NCBI RefSeq assembly: GCF_006715095.1
Contig: NZ_VFMO01000001.1
Coordinates: forward strand, 2,046,001 to 2,110,000
Source: Yimella lutea
Lineage (GTDB): Bacteria; Actinomycetota; Actinomycetes; Actinomycetales; Dermatophilaceae
Reading direction: 5' to 3'
DNA: 64,000 nucleotides
How positions within the stretch are numbered: the first letter of the stretch is position 1; every line of letters starts with the position of its first letter. The notes under the pieces are model-generated. The model was not told the DNA's origin. It searched no databases and worked only from the letters and a program-made list of their open reading frames with translations. Positions 52,898 to 62,252 of this stretch are shown one piece after another. The translations under genes and the position numbers were made by a program.

Positions 52898-54010
52898 GTG
52901 GCCGACCAGACTTTCACCGACCGTGTCGCGCCGCTGCGTGTCGGGTCGCTGTTCTCCGGCTACGGCGGACTCGATCTCGCCGTCGAGGAAGTCTTCGACG
53001 CTCGAACGGTCTGGTTCTCCGAGATCAACGAACCCGTCGCGCGCGTCTTCTCGCACCACTGGCCCGATGCCCCGAACCTCGGCGACATCACCACCATCGA
53101 CTGGGACGCCGTGCCACCGGTGGACATCCTCTGTGGCGGGTTCCCCTGTCAGGACGTGTCCACCGTCGGGAAGATGGCCGGCCTGAAACCCGGCACCCGC
53201 TCCGGGCTTTGGGCGCACATGGCTGCTGCGATCGACGTGCTGCAACCCGAGTGGGTCGTGATCGAGAACGTCCGCGGGCTACTGTCTGCACCCGCAATCC
53301 GCACGAACCTCGAAGGAGACGACAATGAGCAACGCAACCCCGAACATGCATCCACCACCGATGCAACCCCTCGCGATATGGAACCCGACCCGTGGCATCT
53401 GGGAGAAACCGGAACTCGACCTCTTCGGGCAGCAGGAGCAGTTCTCGGAGACCTGGCCGACCTCCGGTATGACGCGCAATGGATTGGTCTACCCGCATCC
53501 CTCATTGGTGCACCTCATCCAAGATTCCGTGTCTTCATCCTCGCCCGCCGCGCTCTTCCGCACCCCACTCGCTTCCGATGCCTCCCGTGGAGGGGAGAGC
53601 TTGGAACAGGTCAAGGCACGCCGGGGCACGATCGCGCTGAGTCATCAGATCATCGACCTCGCCCTCCACGGACCGAACGGGTACCCGCAACCAGAGGAGC
53701 CGGACACCCTGTGGACGCTAATCGGGCAGCTCTTCAACGATGGGGACGATACGCCGAAGCGGTGATCCGATGGGAGCAGATTGTGGGCCGTCCAGCGCCA
53801 GCCTCCGCACTCGTTAGCGATGCTTCTGGACCGCGTCCGGCACCGGCGTTCGTGGAATGGCTTATGGGTCTCCCGACGGGCTGGGTCACCGATGAAAGGC
53901 ACGGCCTTACATTGAACCAGCAGCTCGCAGCGCTGGGGAATGGAGTGCTTCCACGGCAGGCGACGACCGCTCTCCACACATGTCTTCTTGCGCACCATAA
54001 TCGACCTTAG
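52898..54010 (+). CDS. C5-cytosine DNA methyltransferase containing a nested ORF
   Basis: 370 aa from GTG 52898, with AGGAGG upstream. Motif I RVGSLFSGYGGLDLAVEEVF (about residue 14). Motif IV DILCGGFPCQDVSTVGKMAG with the catalytic Cys (about 85). Motif VI WVVIENVRGLLSAP. Motif VIII LIGAPHPRFRVFILARR. The target-recognition and C-terminal part is RWGRYAEAVIRWEQIVGRPA, VEWLMGLPTGWVTDERHG, and motif X is LAALGNGVLPRQATTALHTC. All motifs lie in one frame. A second convincing gene lies entirely inside it in another frame (53325). No restriction partner is visible. Confidence 0.85.
   Translation: MADQTFTDRVAPLRVGSLFSGYGGLDLAVEEVFDARTVWFSEINEPVARVFSHHWPDAPNLGDITTIDWDAVPPVDILCGGFPCQDVSTVGKMAGLKPGTRSGLWAHMAAAIDVLQPEWVVIENVRGLLSAPAIRTNLEGDDNEQRNPEHASTTDATPRDMEPDPWHLGETGTRPLRAAGAVLGDLADLRYDAQWIGLPASLIGAPHPRFRVFILARRALPHPTRFRCLPWRGELGTGQGTPGHDRAESSDHRPRPPRTERVPATRGAGHPVDANRAALQRWGRYAEAVIRWEQIVGRPAPASALVSDASGPRPAPAFVEWLMGLPTGWVTDERHGLTLNQQLAALGNGVLPRQATTALHTCLLAHHNRP
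53325..53765 (+). CDS. Nested out-of-frame protein within the methylase, 146 aa
   Basis: Starts at ATG 53325 (MSNATPNMHPPPMQPLAIWN), with GAAGGAGACGACA 8 nt upstream. It reads PTRGIWEKPELDLFGQQEQF, SETWPTSGMTRNGLVYPHPS, LFRTPLASDASRGGESLEQV, IDLALHGPNGYPQPEEPDTL. The W-P..G.WE...-DLFG....F..TWP.SGM..-G.VY pattern recurs in phage and plasmid methylase neighbours, so both frames look conserved. It may be a methylase-associated factor. Two real proteins in one 441-bp stretch is unusual; a chance frame is the alternative. Confidence 0.6.
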   Translation: MSNATPNMHPPPMQPLAIWNPTRGIWEKPELDLFGQQEQFSETWPTSGMTRNGLVYPHPSLVHLIQDSVSSSSPAALFRTPLASDASRGGESLEQVKARRGTIALSHQIIDLALHGPNGYPQPEEPDTLWTLIGQLFNDGDDTPKR

Positions 54011-54218
54011 GTAATGCCAAACTGCCGGCTCGGTTCGATCACCTCGGCAGATTGGCGCTCATCGATACCGCACTCGCACTCAACACAGTCGGGGAAGTCG
54101 GTCCTTCGACCACCGCCTATTGACGTCGATTGCTCTGCACTGAAGAGTCAGCACCGCATGAGGTCATGAGGATCCTGTCAGGAAAGACCTCGGATCAGCG
54201 GCTTTGTCGCATGGATCT

Positions 54219-54226
54219 CGTTATGC
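54219..54226 (+). repeat. Target-site duplication, left
   Basis: CGTTATGC immediately left of the IS256-family element, matching 55577-55584. Confidence 0.85.
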
Positions 54227-55576
54227 GGGTGTGTCAGATTAACGGTGGATCTGGCCTGGCGCATTTCAGTTGATTCGGCCTTCGAAGGTGATCGCGAAGG
54301 CGTTGAGTGCGGGCTTCCACCTCGTCACCCAGCGTGCCCGACCCCTGCCAGTGGGGTCAAGCGACCGAGTCACGAGGTAGAGGCACTTCAATGCGGCGGC
54401 GTCGTTCGGGAAGTGCCCACGCGCCCTGACCGCGCGGCGGTAGCGGGCGTTGAGGGACTCGATCGCGTTGGTGCTGCAGATGATGCGGCGGATCTCGACG
54501 TCGTAGTCCAGGAACGGGATGAACTCCGTCCAGGCGTTCTCCCAGAGCTTGCGGATCGCGGGATACATCGTGCACCACTTCTCGGCGAACTCCTCGAACC
54601 TCGCCTTCGCGGCGGCTTCGGTCGGCGCGGTGTAGACAGGGCGCAGGTCACGGGCGATCTGGTCCCAGTACTTGCGCGACGCGAAGCGGAACGTGTTGCG
54701 GATCAGGTGGATAATGCACGTCTGCACGACCGCGAGCTCCCACGTCGTGGTGATCGACTCCGGCAAGCCCTTCAGCCCGTCGCAGACCACGATGCACACG
54801 TCCTCGACACCGCGGTTCTTGATCTCGGTGAGCACGCCCAGCCAGAACTTCGCGCCCTCGCCGCCATCGCCGGCCCAGACCCCGAGGATGTCGCGCTCCC
54901 CGGCCGTGGTGACGCCGACGGCGACGTAGAACGGCTTGTTGCGCACCTGCCCGTCCCGGACCTTCACCACGATCGCGTCGATGAACACCACCGGGTAGAC
55001 CCGGTCCAGTGGACGGTTCTGCCACTCGGTCATCTCCTCGATCACCTTGTCGGTGATCTTCGAGATCGTGTCCTTGCTGACACTCGCCCCGTAGACGTCG
55101 TCGAAGTGCGCCGCGACCTCACCAGTCGTCAGCCCGCGCGCGGTCAGCGACAGGACAATCTCGTCGATCCCGTCCAACCGCCGCTGCCGCTTGCGCACGA
55201 TCTTCGGCTGGAACGACCCGTCCCGATCTCTCGGCACGTCGATCTCGACGGCACCGACCTCGGTGAGCACGGTCTTGGACCGGGTCCCGTTGCGCGCGTT
55301 CTCGCCGTTCGATGACGCGTGCTTCTCATAGCCGAGATGCTCGGTCATCTCCGCCTCGAGCGCGGTCTCGAGCACGGTCTTCGTCAGCCCGCCCAGCAGG
55401 CCTCCCGGCCCCACGAGGCTGACGCCCTGCTCCTTCGCCTGCGCAAGCAGCTGCTCGGCGATCTGTTGCTGATCGATGATCTCTCCCGTCACAGGATCGA
55501 TCATCTCGATGGTCTGGCTCATAGCCCTTCCTTTCGGTCAGGCCAGTCCCAGATCCACCGTTTTGCTGACAGTCCC
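54227..55576 (-). mobile_element. IS256-family insertion sequence, complete
   Basis: 1350 bp between 8-bp direct repeats. The ends are imperfect inverted repeats: GGGTGTGTCAG on the left and GGGACTGTCAG on the right (reverse strand), then a shared AACGGTGGATCTGG block. One transposase gene fills it. The clean target duplication shows a transposition event with no later deletion at either end. Confidence 0.9.
54266..55522 (-). CDS. IS256-family transposase
   Basis: 418 aa, full length. Mutator-type DDE transposase: VYPVVFIDAIVVKVRDGQVR (first Asp), EDVCIVVCDGLKGLPESITT (second Asp) and IICSTNAIESLNARYRRAVR (catalytic Glu in the Y..-N..ES-N signature), with HLIRNTFRFASRKYWDQIAR between. The N-terminus VPRDRDGSFQPKIVRKRQRR is the usual family block. 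The reading frame is intact, so the element is probably still mobile. Confidence 0.95.
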   Translation of the reverse strand: MSQTIEMIDPVTGEIIDQQQIAEQLLAQAKEQGVSLVGPGGLLGGLTKTVLETALEAEMTEHLGYEKHASSNGENARNGTRSKTVLTEVGAVEIDVPRDRDGSFQPKIVRKRQRRLDGIDEIVLSLTARGLTTGEVAAHFDDVYGASVSKDTISKITDKVIEEMTEWQNRPLDRVYPVVFIDAIVVKVRDGQVRNKPFYVAVGVTTAGERDILGVWAGDGGEGAKFWLGVLTEIKNRGVEDVCIVVCDGLKGLPESITTTWELAVVQTCIIHLIRNTFRFASRKYWDQIARDLRPVYTAPTEAAAKARFEEFAEKWCTMYPAIRKLWENAWTEFIPFLDYDVEIRRIICSTNAIESLNARYRRAVRARGHFPNDAAALKCLYLVTRSLDPTGRGRARWVTRWKPALNAFAITFEGRIN

Positions 55577-55584
55577 CGTTATGC
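55577..55584 (+). repeat. Target-site duplication, right
   Basis: CGTTATGC immediately right of the element. Confidence 0.85.
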
Positions 55585-55731
55585 GTGCTCCCGGAGCTGC
55601 GCCGATCTCGCGATTATCGGATCATGCCCCTTGTTCGTTCTGGCGCCAGCGACTCGACGCTGGGTGGCGGATCCAAGCTGCCCCGTCCTGTGCGCTGGGG
55701 CCACGTTTCTCATTCTGTCTCGCGTCATGGG

Positions 55732-56184
55732 GTGGGAACCTCCCGCTTGGTCGTGTACTCGCCTGTGTCTTCTGACCGTGAACGGTTCCGGGCGTGGCTA
55801 TCGGGCGCCTTCGCTCCGGTGGGGCTGGGCGCTGGGTTGGTGGGTTGGTTGCTGTGTGTGGCGGCGGGGTTGTTGCCCGAGGGGGCTGCGCTCGGGTTCG
55901 CGATCGTCGGTAGTGCGATCGGGGTGTTCTTGTGGTGGAGGGCCCGCCCCCTTCGCGGGCGGGTGGCCACAGTATGGTCGAGTCGTTCTGTTCTGCGGCC
56001 TAGCCGGGATGATGATGAACGTGAGGAGATGATCATGGAGTTGTCGTTGCTGATGCAGCAGGCAACGGATGATCTTCGTCATGGGCAGATTTCTCGATCG
56101 GTCTATGAGCGAGTGTGGATGGCGGTGTACGAGGAAACGTATGCCTTGGCTGATGGGGATCAGCCAAGCAAATCGCAGCAATGA
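55732..56184 (+). CDS. Membrane protein with soluble C-terminus, start uncertain
   Basis: The frame is open from the IS edge; GTG 55732 (VGTSRLVVYSPVS) is my tentative start. Two membrane segments follow (GAFAPVGLGAGLVGWLLCVA and GAALGFAIVGSAIGVFLWW), then a charged part and MELSLLMQQATDDLRHGQIS, RSVYERVWMAVYEETYALAD. A second start at ATG 56036, with GAGGAG upstream, could produce the C-terminal 49 residues alone. Function unknown. Confidence 0.5.
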   Translation: MGTSRLVVYSPVSSDRERFRAWLSGAFAPVGLGAGLVGWLLCVAAGLLPEGAALGFAIVGSAIGVFLWWRARPLRGRVATVWSSRSVLRPSRDDDEREEMIMELSLLMQQATDDLRHGQISRSVYERVWMAVYEETYALADGDQPSKSQQ

Positions 56185-56247
56185 GCTTTCGCCCCAGGGA
56201 TAACCGCATCTGCATTGAGACGAAGCCGGTTCAGTTCGGGTGAGCGA

Positions 56248-56814
56248 TCAGAGGAGCGCTTCTGCCGCTGCGGTGGCGAGTGGCCTGTCGGCGATCTCGT
56301 CCCATGTGGTTGCGTAGGACCCCTCGATCGGGGTGGTCTTGATTCTGCCGGTCACGCGTTCCGTGAGGGCTTCCGGGCTGGTGTGGACGGAGGTCACGAT
56401 CCCGGTGATGCAGACATCTCGGCCGTGGCGCATTTCGATTTCGGCATGGTGCACGCCCACGGTCGCGGACAGGAGCCTAACCGCCGTATCAGGTGCGCCC
56501 TGACCGGAGTCGGGGTGGACGATGTAGATGATGTGGCGGACGAGGGGGTGCCTGCGCAGGTGGGTGTTGACGGTGTCGTGCGCGTTCCGCAGTCGGTACT
56601 TCACCGCCTTGCGGGAGTGGTCTGTGTCAGGAATGTGGATGCCGATGACGATCGCGCGGGCTCGATGACGCTCCAGCGCGTCCCGTGCCTCTGAGTCGTG
56701 CACGACGAGCTGCCCGAGGCAGTCGAGCGGGTCGCCACACAGCAGTACGGGCACCGGTGACGGAGCGCGCTTATCGAGGGAGGTGTGGCCGGTGGCGGGG
56801 CGGATGGAGTTCAT
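56248..56814 (-). CDS. Hypothetical protein, 188 aa
   Basis: Start ATG 56814 (MNSIRPATGHTSLDKRAPSP) overlaps the upstream stop (ATGA). The centre reads ALERHRARAIVIGIHIPDTD, YRLRNAHDTVNTHLRRHPLV, RHIIYIVHPDSGQGAPDTAV, HHAEIEMRHGRDVCITGIVT. Alternating hydrophobic strands and helices suggest a Rossmann-like or DUF4192-like fold. Third gene of a coupled operon with two mutually related proteins. Not assigned. Confidence 0.65.
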   Translation of the reverse strand: MNSIRPATGHTSLDKRAPSPVPVLLCGDPLDCLGQLVVHDSEARDALERHRARAIVIGIHIPDTDHSRKAVKYRLRNAHDTVNTHLRRHPLVRHIIYIVHPDSGQGAPDTAVRLLSATVGVHHAEIEMRHGRDVCITGIVTSVHTSPEALTERVTGRIKTTPIEGSYATTWDEIADRPLATAAAEALL

Positions 56815-57365
56815 TTCTTCAGGCACCTGCCCTGCCATTGCTCGTCATCGTCTTCTCCTGTAGCGGGGCGGGTGGGGTGGGACATGACCTGTCCCAACGC
56901 GATCGTCCCGGCCACGGTGAGGGCGAGGAGGTCGCCGGGGGCCGCAGTCTCGGGGAGCCAGGCGCGGATCGTGGTCTGCTGGCCTGGGGCGTGCACGAGG
57001 ACCGTTTTGCGGTGTCGTGCGTTCGGGTGCTGCAGGAGCAGGGTGTCGAGGACTCGGCCGTCGAGGGCGCGGAGATCACAGTCGATGGTGACGTCCATCG
57101 GGTGCCGCCATCCGGCACGTGGCGTGCAGGACAAAACCGTAGCGACCACGACGGTGCGGTACTCCTCACCCGGCTGACGTGCTCCGCTGGGCGCGATCAG
57201 CACGCACGGGGTGCCGCGTTCAGCCGCGAGACTGGTGAGCGACTGCTGACCGACGGTGATGTCGCTGTCCGTGAACGTGGTACCTGCCGGCCAGGTCGGG
57301 GTGTCCTGGTACAGCTCGGCGAGCGCCATCGCCTTCGTCGAGATCAGGGTGTGCAGGACGCTCAT
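56811..57365 (-). CDS. Hypothetical protein, 184 aa, paralogue of the next gene upstream
   Basis: MSVLHTLISTKAMALAELYQ, then TFTDSDITVGQQSLTSLAAE, RGTPCVLIAP, a beta-rich centre, and APGDLLALTVAGTIALGQVM near the end. These blocks line up with ISDVVVGGVSLTRLVEITGT and LHQGDLLAVPCAGAVALRDV of the protein at 57362, so the two arose by duplication. Start and stop overlap both neighbours by 4 bp. The family is unknown to me. Confidence 0.7.
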   Translation of the reverse strand: MSVLHTLISTKAMALAELYQDTPTWPAGTTFTDSDITVGQQSLTSLAAERGTPCVLIAPSGARQPGEEYRTVVVATVLSCTPRAGWRHPMDVTIDCDLRALDGRVLDTLLLQHPNARHRKTVLVHAPGQQTTIRAWLPETAAPGDLLALTVAGTIALGQVMSHPTRPATGEDDDEQWQGRCLKK

Positions 57366-57934
57366 GAGGCACTCGCGAGTTCAAGGATGCGCGGCATGGG
57401 GGTGGCGACAGTTTTCACCGGTAGTTGCGGGCGTACGTCGCGGAGCGCTACAGCGCCGGCGCAGGGAACGGCGAGCAGGTCGCCCTGGTGGAGATCCCCG
57501 GGGAGGGTGACGATCGGGTACGGCCAGGGAGCGGCACCGGATTCACCGGGGATGAGCTCGATGGTGGTGTTCTTCGCGATCGACGTGCGTCCGATGAGCC
57601 GGCACTGGTCCCAGCGAGGGGTGACACGGTCGAACGCGCAGTCGGTGAGCGCAACCTGCTTGTCCGCTTCGGTGTCGATGCGGAGGGTGATCCGGAAAAC
57701 CAGCACGGTCACGTCGTTTCCGATGCCGTGGGCGCGCGCGTGCGCCGGCTTGGGGTGCGGGAGGTCTCCGGTGAGCAGCGCCGGGGTACCGGTGATCTCC
57801 ACCAGCCTCGTCAAGGACACCCCGCCCACCACGACGTCCGAGATCGTGGGCACGGTGTGCTCCGGCCAATGTCGAGGTTCGAGGGGGTCGGGGATGCTGC
57901 GTCTGAGGGCGGGCAGGATCGCGGTGAGAGTCAT
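57362..57934 (-). CDS. Hypothetical protein, 190 aa, paralogue of the next gene
   Basis: MTLTAILPALRRSIPDPLEP, then HTVPTISDVVVGGVSLTRLV, EITGTPALLTGDLPHPKPAH, a strand-rich centre (VLVFRITLRIDTEADKQVAL, IGRTSIAKNTTIELIPGE) and YPIVTLPGDLHQGDLLAVPC. First gene of the operon 57934-56248, transcribed away from kdp. Its resemblance to the following protein suggests a heteromeric complex. No catalytic motif is visible. Confidence 0.7.
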   Translation of the reverse strand: MTLTAILPALRRSIPDPLEPRHWPEHTVPTISDVVVGGVSLTRLVEITGTPALLTGDLPHPKPAHARAHGIGNDVTVLVFRITLRIDTEADKQVALTDCAFDRVTPRWDQCRLIGRTSIAKNTTIELIPGESGAAPWPYPIVTLPGDLHQGDLLAVPCAGAVALRDVRPQLPVKTVATPMPRILELASAS

Positions 57935-58236
57935 GCCTCAAGTCCTACGCGGGCATCGACCGGTACGGAATGGTCCCTCACAGAACTCATGCGCCCACAC
58001 CGGCAGCCCCTAACAAGACCGGCCGGATCGCCCGTGACCCGCCTCGGAGGCGTCGGGGGCGGGGCACCGGGGTGTCGTGTTAGGGGGATGTCAGAGTTGC
58101 GCGGATCCTCGTATGGGTTCCGTTAGGACGCCTGTTTCACAGGGTGCGGCGCGTGTTTGATCGGGAGTTGCGCCCGCGTTTTCGGGTCGTGCGGCTAGTG
58201 GTCCTGCTGTCGCTTGTTCTCCGAATGGAGCTTGTT
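57935..58236. other. Divergent intergenic region upstream of kdp
   Basis: 302 bp between the reverse operon and kdp. It must contain promoters for both. I see no clear operator or -10/-35 pair, only short GC-rich inverted stretches near 58020-58080. Confidence 0.4.
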
Positions 58237-58320
58237 GTGCTTGACATCGTCTACGTGCTCGGCGTGATCGCCTTGTTCGTCGTCGTCGGGCTGCTGGGGA
58301 AGGCGGTGGAGAAGCTGTGA
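58237..58320 (+). CDS. Small membrane peptide at the head of kdp, 27 aa
   Basis: GTG 58237 encodes VLDIVYVLGVIALFVVVGLL, then GKAVEKL: one membrane helix with a short basic/acidic end. Its TGA overlaps the GTG of kdpF (GTGA), so it belongs to the operon. GGAGC lies upstream. Peptides of this shape precede kdpF in several actinobacteria, which suggests a second small regulatory or stabilising subunit of the Kdp pump, but no function is established here. Confidence 0.65.
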   Translation: MLDIVYVLGVIALFVVVGLLGKAVEKL

Positions 58321-58406
58321 TCGTCTTTGAACTTCTCGCCGCAGGCCTCGGGGTCGCGGCGATCGTGTATCTCGTGTTCGCTCTCGTGAAACCGGAGCGC
58401 TTCTGA
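58317..58406 (+). CDS. kdpF: KdpF, small subunit of the potassium pump
   Basis: 29 aa: [30 protein letters not shown] single membrane helix ending in the K-P-E-R-F signature of KdpF, which stabilises the KdpFABC complex in the membrane. Its stop overlaps the kdpA ATG by one base (TGATG). Confidence 0.9.
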   Translation: MIVFELLAAGLGVAAIVYLVFALVKPERF

Positions 58407-60079
58407 TGACCTGGGTGTACGCGCTCCTCGCGCTCGCGACCGTCGCCATCATTCTTGGCGTCCTCTACCGTCCGCTCGGTGACTACATGGCGTGGGTGTA
58501 CACGTCTCGCAAGGATTGGAAGGTCGAACGCGGGATCTACAAGGTCATCGGTGTCGACGCGAAGACCGAGCAGACCTGGCAGGCGTATCTGCGCGGCGTG
58601 CTCGCGTTCTCCGCGGTCGGTGTGCTGATCGTCTACACCCTGCAGCGCTTGCAGCAGTGGCTTCCGTACTCGTTGGGGCTCCCGGCCCCCTCGGAATCGC
58701 TCTCGTTCAACACTGCGGTGTCGTTCGTCACGAACACGAACTGGCAGTCGTATTCTCCTGAGCTCACGCTCGGATACACGGTGCAGTTCGCGGGCCTTGC
58801 GGTGCAGAACTTCGTGTCCGCCGCGGTGGGTATCGCGGTCGCGATCGCTCTGGTGCGCGGGTTCGCGTACCGCCGGTCGGGCACGATCGGGAACTTCTGG
58901 GTGGATCTGATCCGTGGCACGCTGCGCATCCTGCTGCCCATCGCGGTGCTCGGCGCGATCGTCCTCATGATCGGCGGGGTGATCCAGAACTTCAACGGAT
59001 TCACCACCGTGACCACGCTCACCGGTGGCACACAGACGATCCCTGGTGGACCGACGGCGTCTCAGGAAGTCATCAAGCTCTTGGGCACCAACGGTGGTGG
59101 ATTCTTCAACGCGAACTCCTCGCATCCGTTCGAGAACCCGACACCGTGGACCAGCATGTTCGAGATCCTGCTGATGCTCGCTATCCCGTTCTCTCTGCCC
59201 CGCACCTTCGGTCGCATGGTTGGTGACAACCGTCAGGGGGTTGCGATCGTCTCGGTCATGGCGGTGCTCTATATCGCTTCGTTCAGCATCCTCACCGTGC
59301 TGGAAAGCGCAGGCATGGGCACCGCCCCAGGTCTCGCCGGCGGCGCAATGGAGGGCAAGGAACAGCGGTTCGGGATCATCGGCTCGACCCTGTTCGCAAC
59401 CACGAGCACCGGCACCTCCACTGGTGCGGTGAACTCGATGCACGACTCCTACACCGCGTTGGGTGGGATGATGCCGATGCTGAACATGATGCTCGGCGAG
59501 GTCACCCCCGGTGGTGTCGGTTCGGGCTTGTACGCGATCCTCATTCTCGCGGTGATCGCCGTGTTCATCTCAGGCCTACTTATCGGTCGTACACCGGAGT
59601 ACCTGGGTAAGAAGATCGGCCCGCGCGAGATCAAGCTCGCAGCCCTCTACATCCTCGTCATGCCCACCCTCGTGCTCGCCGGCACTGCGTTGAGCTTCGC
59701 GCTCCCCGGCGTCCGGGAAGAGGTGGAGAGCACGTCGATCTGGAACCCCGGTATCCATGGCATGTCCGAGGTGCTGTATGCGTTCACGTCGGCTGCGAAC
59801 AACAACGGTTCCGCGTTCGCCGGCCTGACGGCGAATACGCCGTGGCTGAACACCGCGCTAGGGGTGGCGATGCTGCTGGGCCGGTTCGTGCCGATCGTGT
59901 TCGTTCTCGCCCTGGCCGGCTCGCTCGCCGCGCAGGACAAGGTTCCCACCACTTCGGGCACCCTCCCCACCCACCGTCCGATGTTTATCGGACTCCTCAC
60001 TGCGGTCACTGTCCTGGTGACGGCACTGACTTTCTTCCCCGTTCTCGCGCTAGGTCCCCTGGCTGAAGGGCTGATGTAA
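58406..60079 (+). CDS. kdpA: KdpA, potassium-binding channel subunit
   Basis: 557 aa with about ten membrane segments. KdpA forms the K+-selective pore of the KdpFABC ATPase and takes up K+ when it is scarce. The selectivity loops are visible: [20 protein letters not shown] in the first repeat and [26 protein letters not shown] in the second, with further glycine loops ([24 protein letters not shown]). Full length compared with the usual 550-560 aa. Translationally coupled to kdpF and followed 3 bp later by kdpB. Confidence 0.95.
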   Translation: MTWVYALLALATVAIILGVLYRPLGDYMAWVYTSRKDWKVERGIYKVIGVDAKTEQTWQAYLRGVLAFSAVGVLIVYTLQRLQQWLPYSLGLPAPSESLSFNTAVSFVTNTNWQSYSPELTLGYTVQFAGLAVQNFVSAAVGIAVAIALVRGFAYRRSGTIGNFWVDLIRGTLRILLPIAVLGAIVLMIGGVIQNFNGFTTVTTLTGGTQTIPGGPTASQEVIKLLGTNGGGFFNANSSHPFENPTPWTSMFEILLMLAIPFSLPRTFGRMVGDNRQGVAIVSVMAVLYIASFSILTVLESAGMGTAPGLAGGAMEGKEQRFGIIGSTLFATTSTGTSTGAVNSMHDSYTALGGMMPMLNMMLGEVTPGGVGSGLYAILILAVIAVFISGLLIGRTPEYLGKKIGPREIKLAALYILVMPTLVLAGTALSFALPGVREEVESTSIWNPGIHGMSEVLYAFTSAANNNGSAFAGLTANTPWLNTALGVAMLLGRFVPIVFVLALAGSLAAQDKVPTTSGTLPTHRPMFIGLLTAVTVLVTALTFFPVLALGPLAEGLM

Positions 60080-60082
60080 CAC

Positions 60083-62230
60083 ATGTCCACACTCACTGAG
60101 CCCCGCACCACCGCAGCGGGCACCCCTGCCCGAAAGAGCGGGTTCACCTGGGAGCAAGTCCGGGCGGCACTGCCCGGTGCGTTCCGGAAACTCAGTCCCA
60201 AGGAACAGTGGCGCAATCCCGTCATGTTCCTCGTCTGGGTCGGCGCCGCACTCACCACGATGCTCGCTGTCGCAGAACCGTTCATCGGCGGCCCCGCCGA
60301 TTCTGGTGGCACCGTCGTGCCGTGGTCGTTCACGTGGGCAGTCGCGATCTGGCTGTGGCTGACGGTGCTGTTCGCGAACCTTGCCGAATCCGTCGCAGAA
60401 GGTCGCGGGAAAGCGCAGGCCGAGACCCTCCGCAAGACCCGAACCAGCACCATGGCGAACCGCGTCACCAGCTACGACCCGAACACGGACGCGGCCGCAA
60501 CACTGTCTGCAACGACGCAGGTCTCGTCCTCGGACCTCACTCTCGGTGATGTCGTGGTCGTGACCGCGGGCGAACTGATTCCCGGCGACGGGGACATCGT
60601 GTGGGGCATCGCCTCGGTCGACGAGTCCGCCATCACGGGCGAATCCGCCCCGGTCGTGCGCGAGTCCGGGGGCGACCGTTCCGCGGTCACCGGCGGCACC
60701 CGGGTGCTGTCGGATCGGATCGTGGTGCGCATCACCTCCAAGCCGGGTGAGACGTTCGTGGACCGGATGATCTCCCTCGTTGAGGGTGCGAGCCGGCAGA
60801 AGACGCCGAATGAGATCGCGCTGAACATCCTGCTCGCGTCGCTCTCGATCATCTTCGTCGTCGTCGCCCTCACCCTGAATCCCATCGCCTCGTATGCGGC
60901 GGCGCCGGTGAGCGTGACTGTGCTCGTGGCGCTGCTGGTGTGCCTCATCCCAACGACGATCGGCGCACTGCTCAGCGCGATCGGCATCGCGGGCATGGAC
61001 CGGCTCGTGCAACGCAACGTCCTGGCCATGTCCGGGCGCGCGGTCGAAGCTGCAGGCGACGTCACCACGCTCCTGCTCGACAAGACCGGCACCATCACCT
61101 ACGGCAACCGGCGCGCGAGCGAGTTCGTGCGCCTCGGCGGGGTGCGCGAACAGGACCTCGTGCGCGCGGCGGCGCTGTCTTCGCTGGCAGACCCGACCCC
61201 GGAGGGTGTGTCGATCGTCGAGCTCGCCGAGCAAGATCATGGGGAGTTCGACCGGAACACCACTGGGGAGGTCGTGCCGTTCACGGCGCAGACCCGCATG
61301 TCGGGCCTGGACCTGCCTGATGGCACCCAGATCCGCAAGGGTGCCGGTTCCGCCGTCATCGCCTGGCTCGAAGAAGGCGGGAAGCGGCTGCCGTCGTCCC
61401 TGCTCGCCGAGCTGGACGAGTACGCCGAACGCATCTCCCAGTCCGGCGGCACCCCGCTGGTCGTCGCGACCAAGGACACCGCCGGGGAAGGGACCCTCCT
61501 GGGCGTCGTGCATCTGAAGGATGTCGTGAAGGAGGGGCTGCCGGCGAAGTTCGCCGAGATGCGGTCGATGGGTATCCGGACCGTCATGATCACGGGCGAC
61601 AACCCCCTTACCGCGGCCGCGATCGCGAAAGAGGCGGGTGTCGATGACTTCCTCGCCGAAGCCACCCCCGAGGACAAGCTCGCCTACATCCGCAAGGAGC
61701 AGGAGGGCGGCAACCTCGTCGCGATGACCGGTGACGGCACCAACGACGCCCCTGCGCTCGCGCAGGCAGACGTCGGTGTCGCGATGAACTCCGGCACCTC
61801 GGCTGCGAAAGAGGCCGGGAACATGGTCGACCTCGACAGCGACCCGTCCAAGCTCATCGACGTGGTGCGGATCGGGAAGCAGCTGCTGATCACCCGTGGG
61901 GCGCTGACGACGTTCTCCATCGCCAACGACATCGCGAAGTACTTCGCAATCATCCCGGCGATGTTCATGGGCGTGTTCCCGCAGCTCGCCGCCCTCAACA
62001 TCATGGGGCTGCATTCGCCGGCCTCGGCGGTGCTGTCGGCGATCATCTTCAACGCGATCGTGATCGTCTTCCTCATCCCGCTGGCGCTGCGTGGGGTGAA
62101 GTACCGGCCCGGGAACGCGTCCAGCATCCTCGGCCGAAACCTCGCCGTCTACGGCCTCGGCGGCGTGATCGCCCCCTTCATCGGGATCTGGCTGATCGAC
62201 CTCGTCGTCCGCCTCATCCCCGGCTTCTGA
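60083..62230 (+). CDS. kdpB: KdpB, P-type ATPase subunit
   Basis: 715 aa. P-type ATPase energising K+ uptake. The phosphorylated Asp is in [14 protein letters not shown] (about residue 333). The actuator loop is [15 protein letters not shown]. The hinge is [40 protein letters not shown]. Membrane helices follow in the usual positions ([20 protein letters not shown]). Length is normal, and all catalytic motifs are present, so the pump should be functional. Confidence 0.95.
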   Translation: MSTLTEPRTTAAGTPARKSGFTWEQVRAALPGAFRKLSPKEQWRNPVMFLVWVGAALTTMLAVAEPFIGGPADSGGTVVPWSFTWAVAIWLWLTVLFANLAESVAEGRGKAQAETLRKTRTSTMANRVTSYDPNTDAAATLSATTQVSSSDLTLGDVVVVTAGELIPGDGDIVWGIASVDESAITGESAPVVRESGGDRSAVTGGTRVLSDRIVVRITSKPGETFVDRMISLVEGASRQKTPNEIALNILLASLSIIFVVVALTLNPIASYAAAPVSVTVLVALLVCLIPTTIGALLSAIGIAGMDRLVQRNVLAMSGRAVEAAGDVTTLLLDKTGTITYGNRRASEFVRLGGVREQDLVRAAALSSLADPTPEGVSIVELAEQDHGEFDRNTTGEVVPFTAQTRMSGLDLPDGTQIRKGAGSAVIAWLEEGGKRLPSSLLAELDEYAERISQSGGTPLVVATKDTAGEGTLLGVVHLKDVVKEGLPAKFAEMRSMGIRTVMITGDNPLTAAAIAKEAGVDDFLAEATPEDKLAYIRKEQEGGNLVAMTGDGTNDAPALAQADVGVAMNSGTSAAKEAGNMVDLDSDPSKLIDVVRIGKQLLITRGALTTFSIANDIAKYFAIIPAMFMGVFPQLAALNIMGLHSPASAVLSAIIFNAIVIVFLIPLALRGVKYRPGNASSILGRNLAVYGLGGVIAPFIGIWLIDLVVRLIPGF

Positions 62231-62252
62231 GCCTTCTGAGAAAGAGATCATC

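Noticed and set aside
58091..59443. 450-codon reverse-strand frame opposite kdpF and kdpA
   Set aside because: Covers the clear kdp start region in antisense and has shadow composition.
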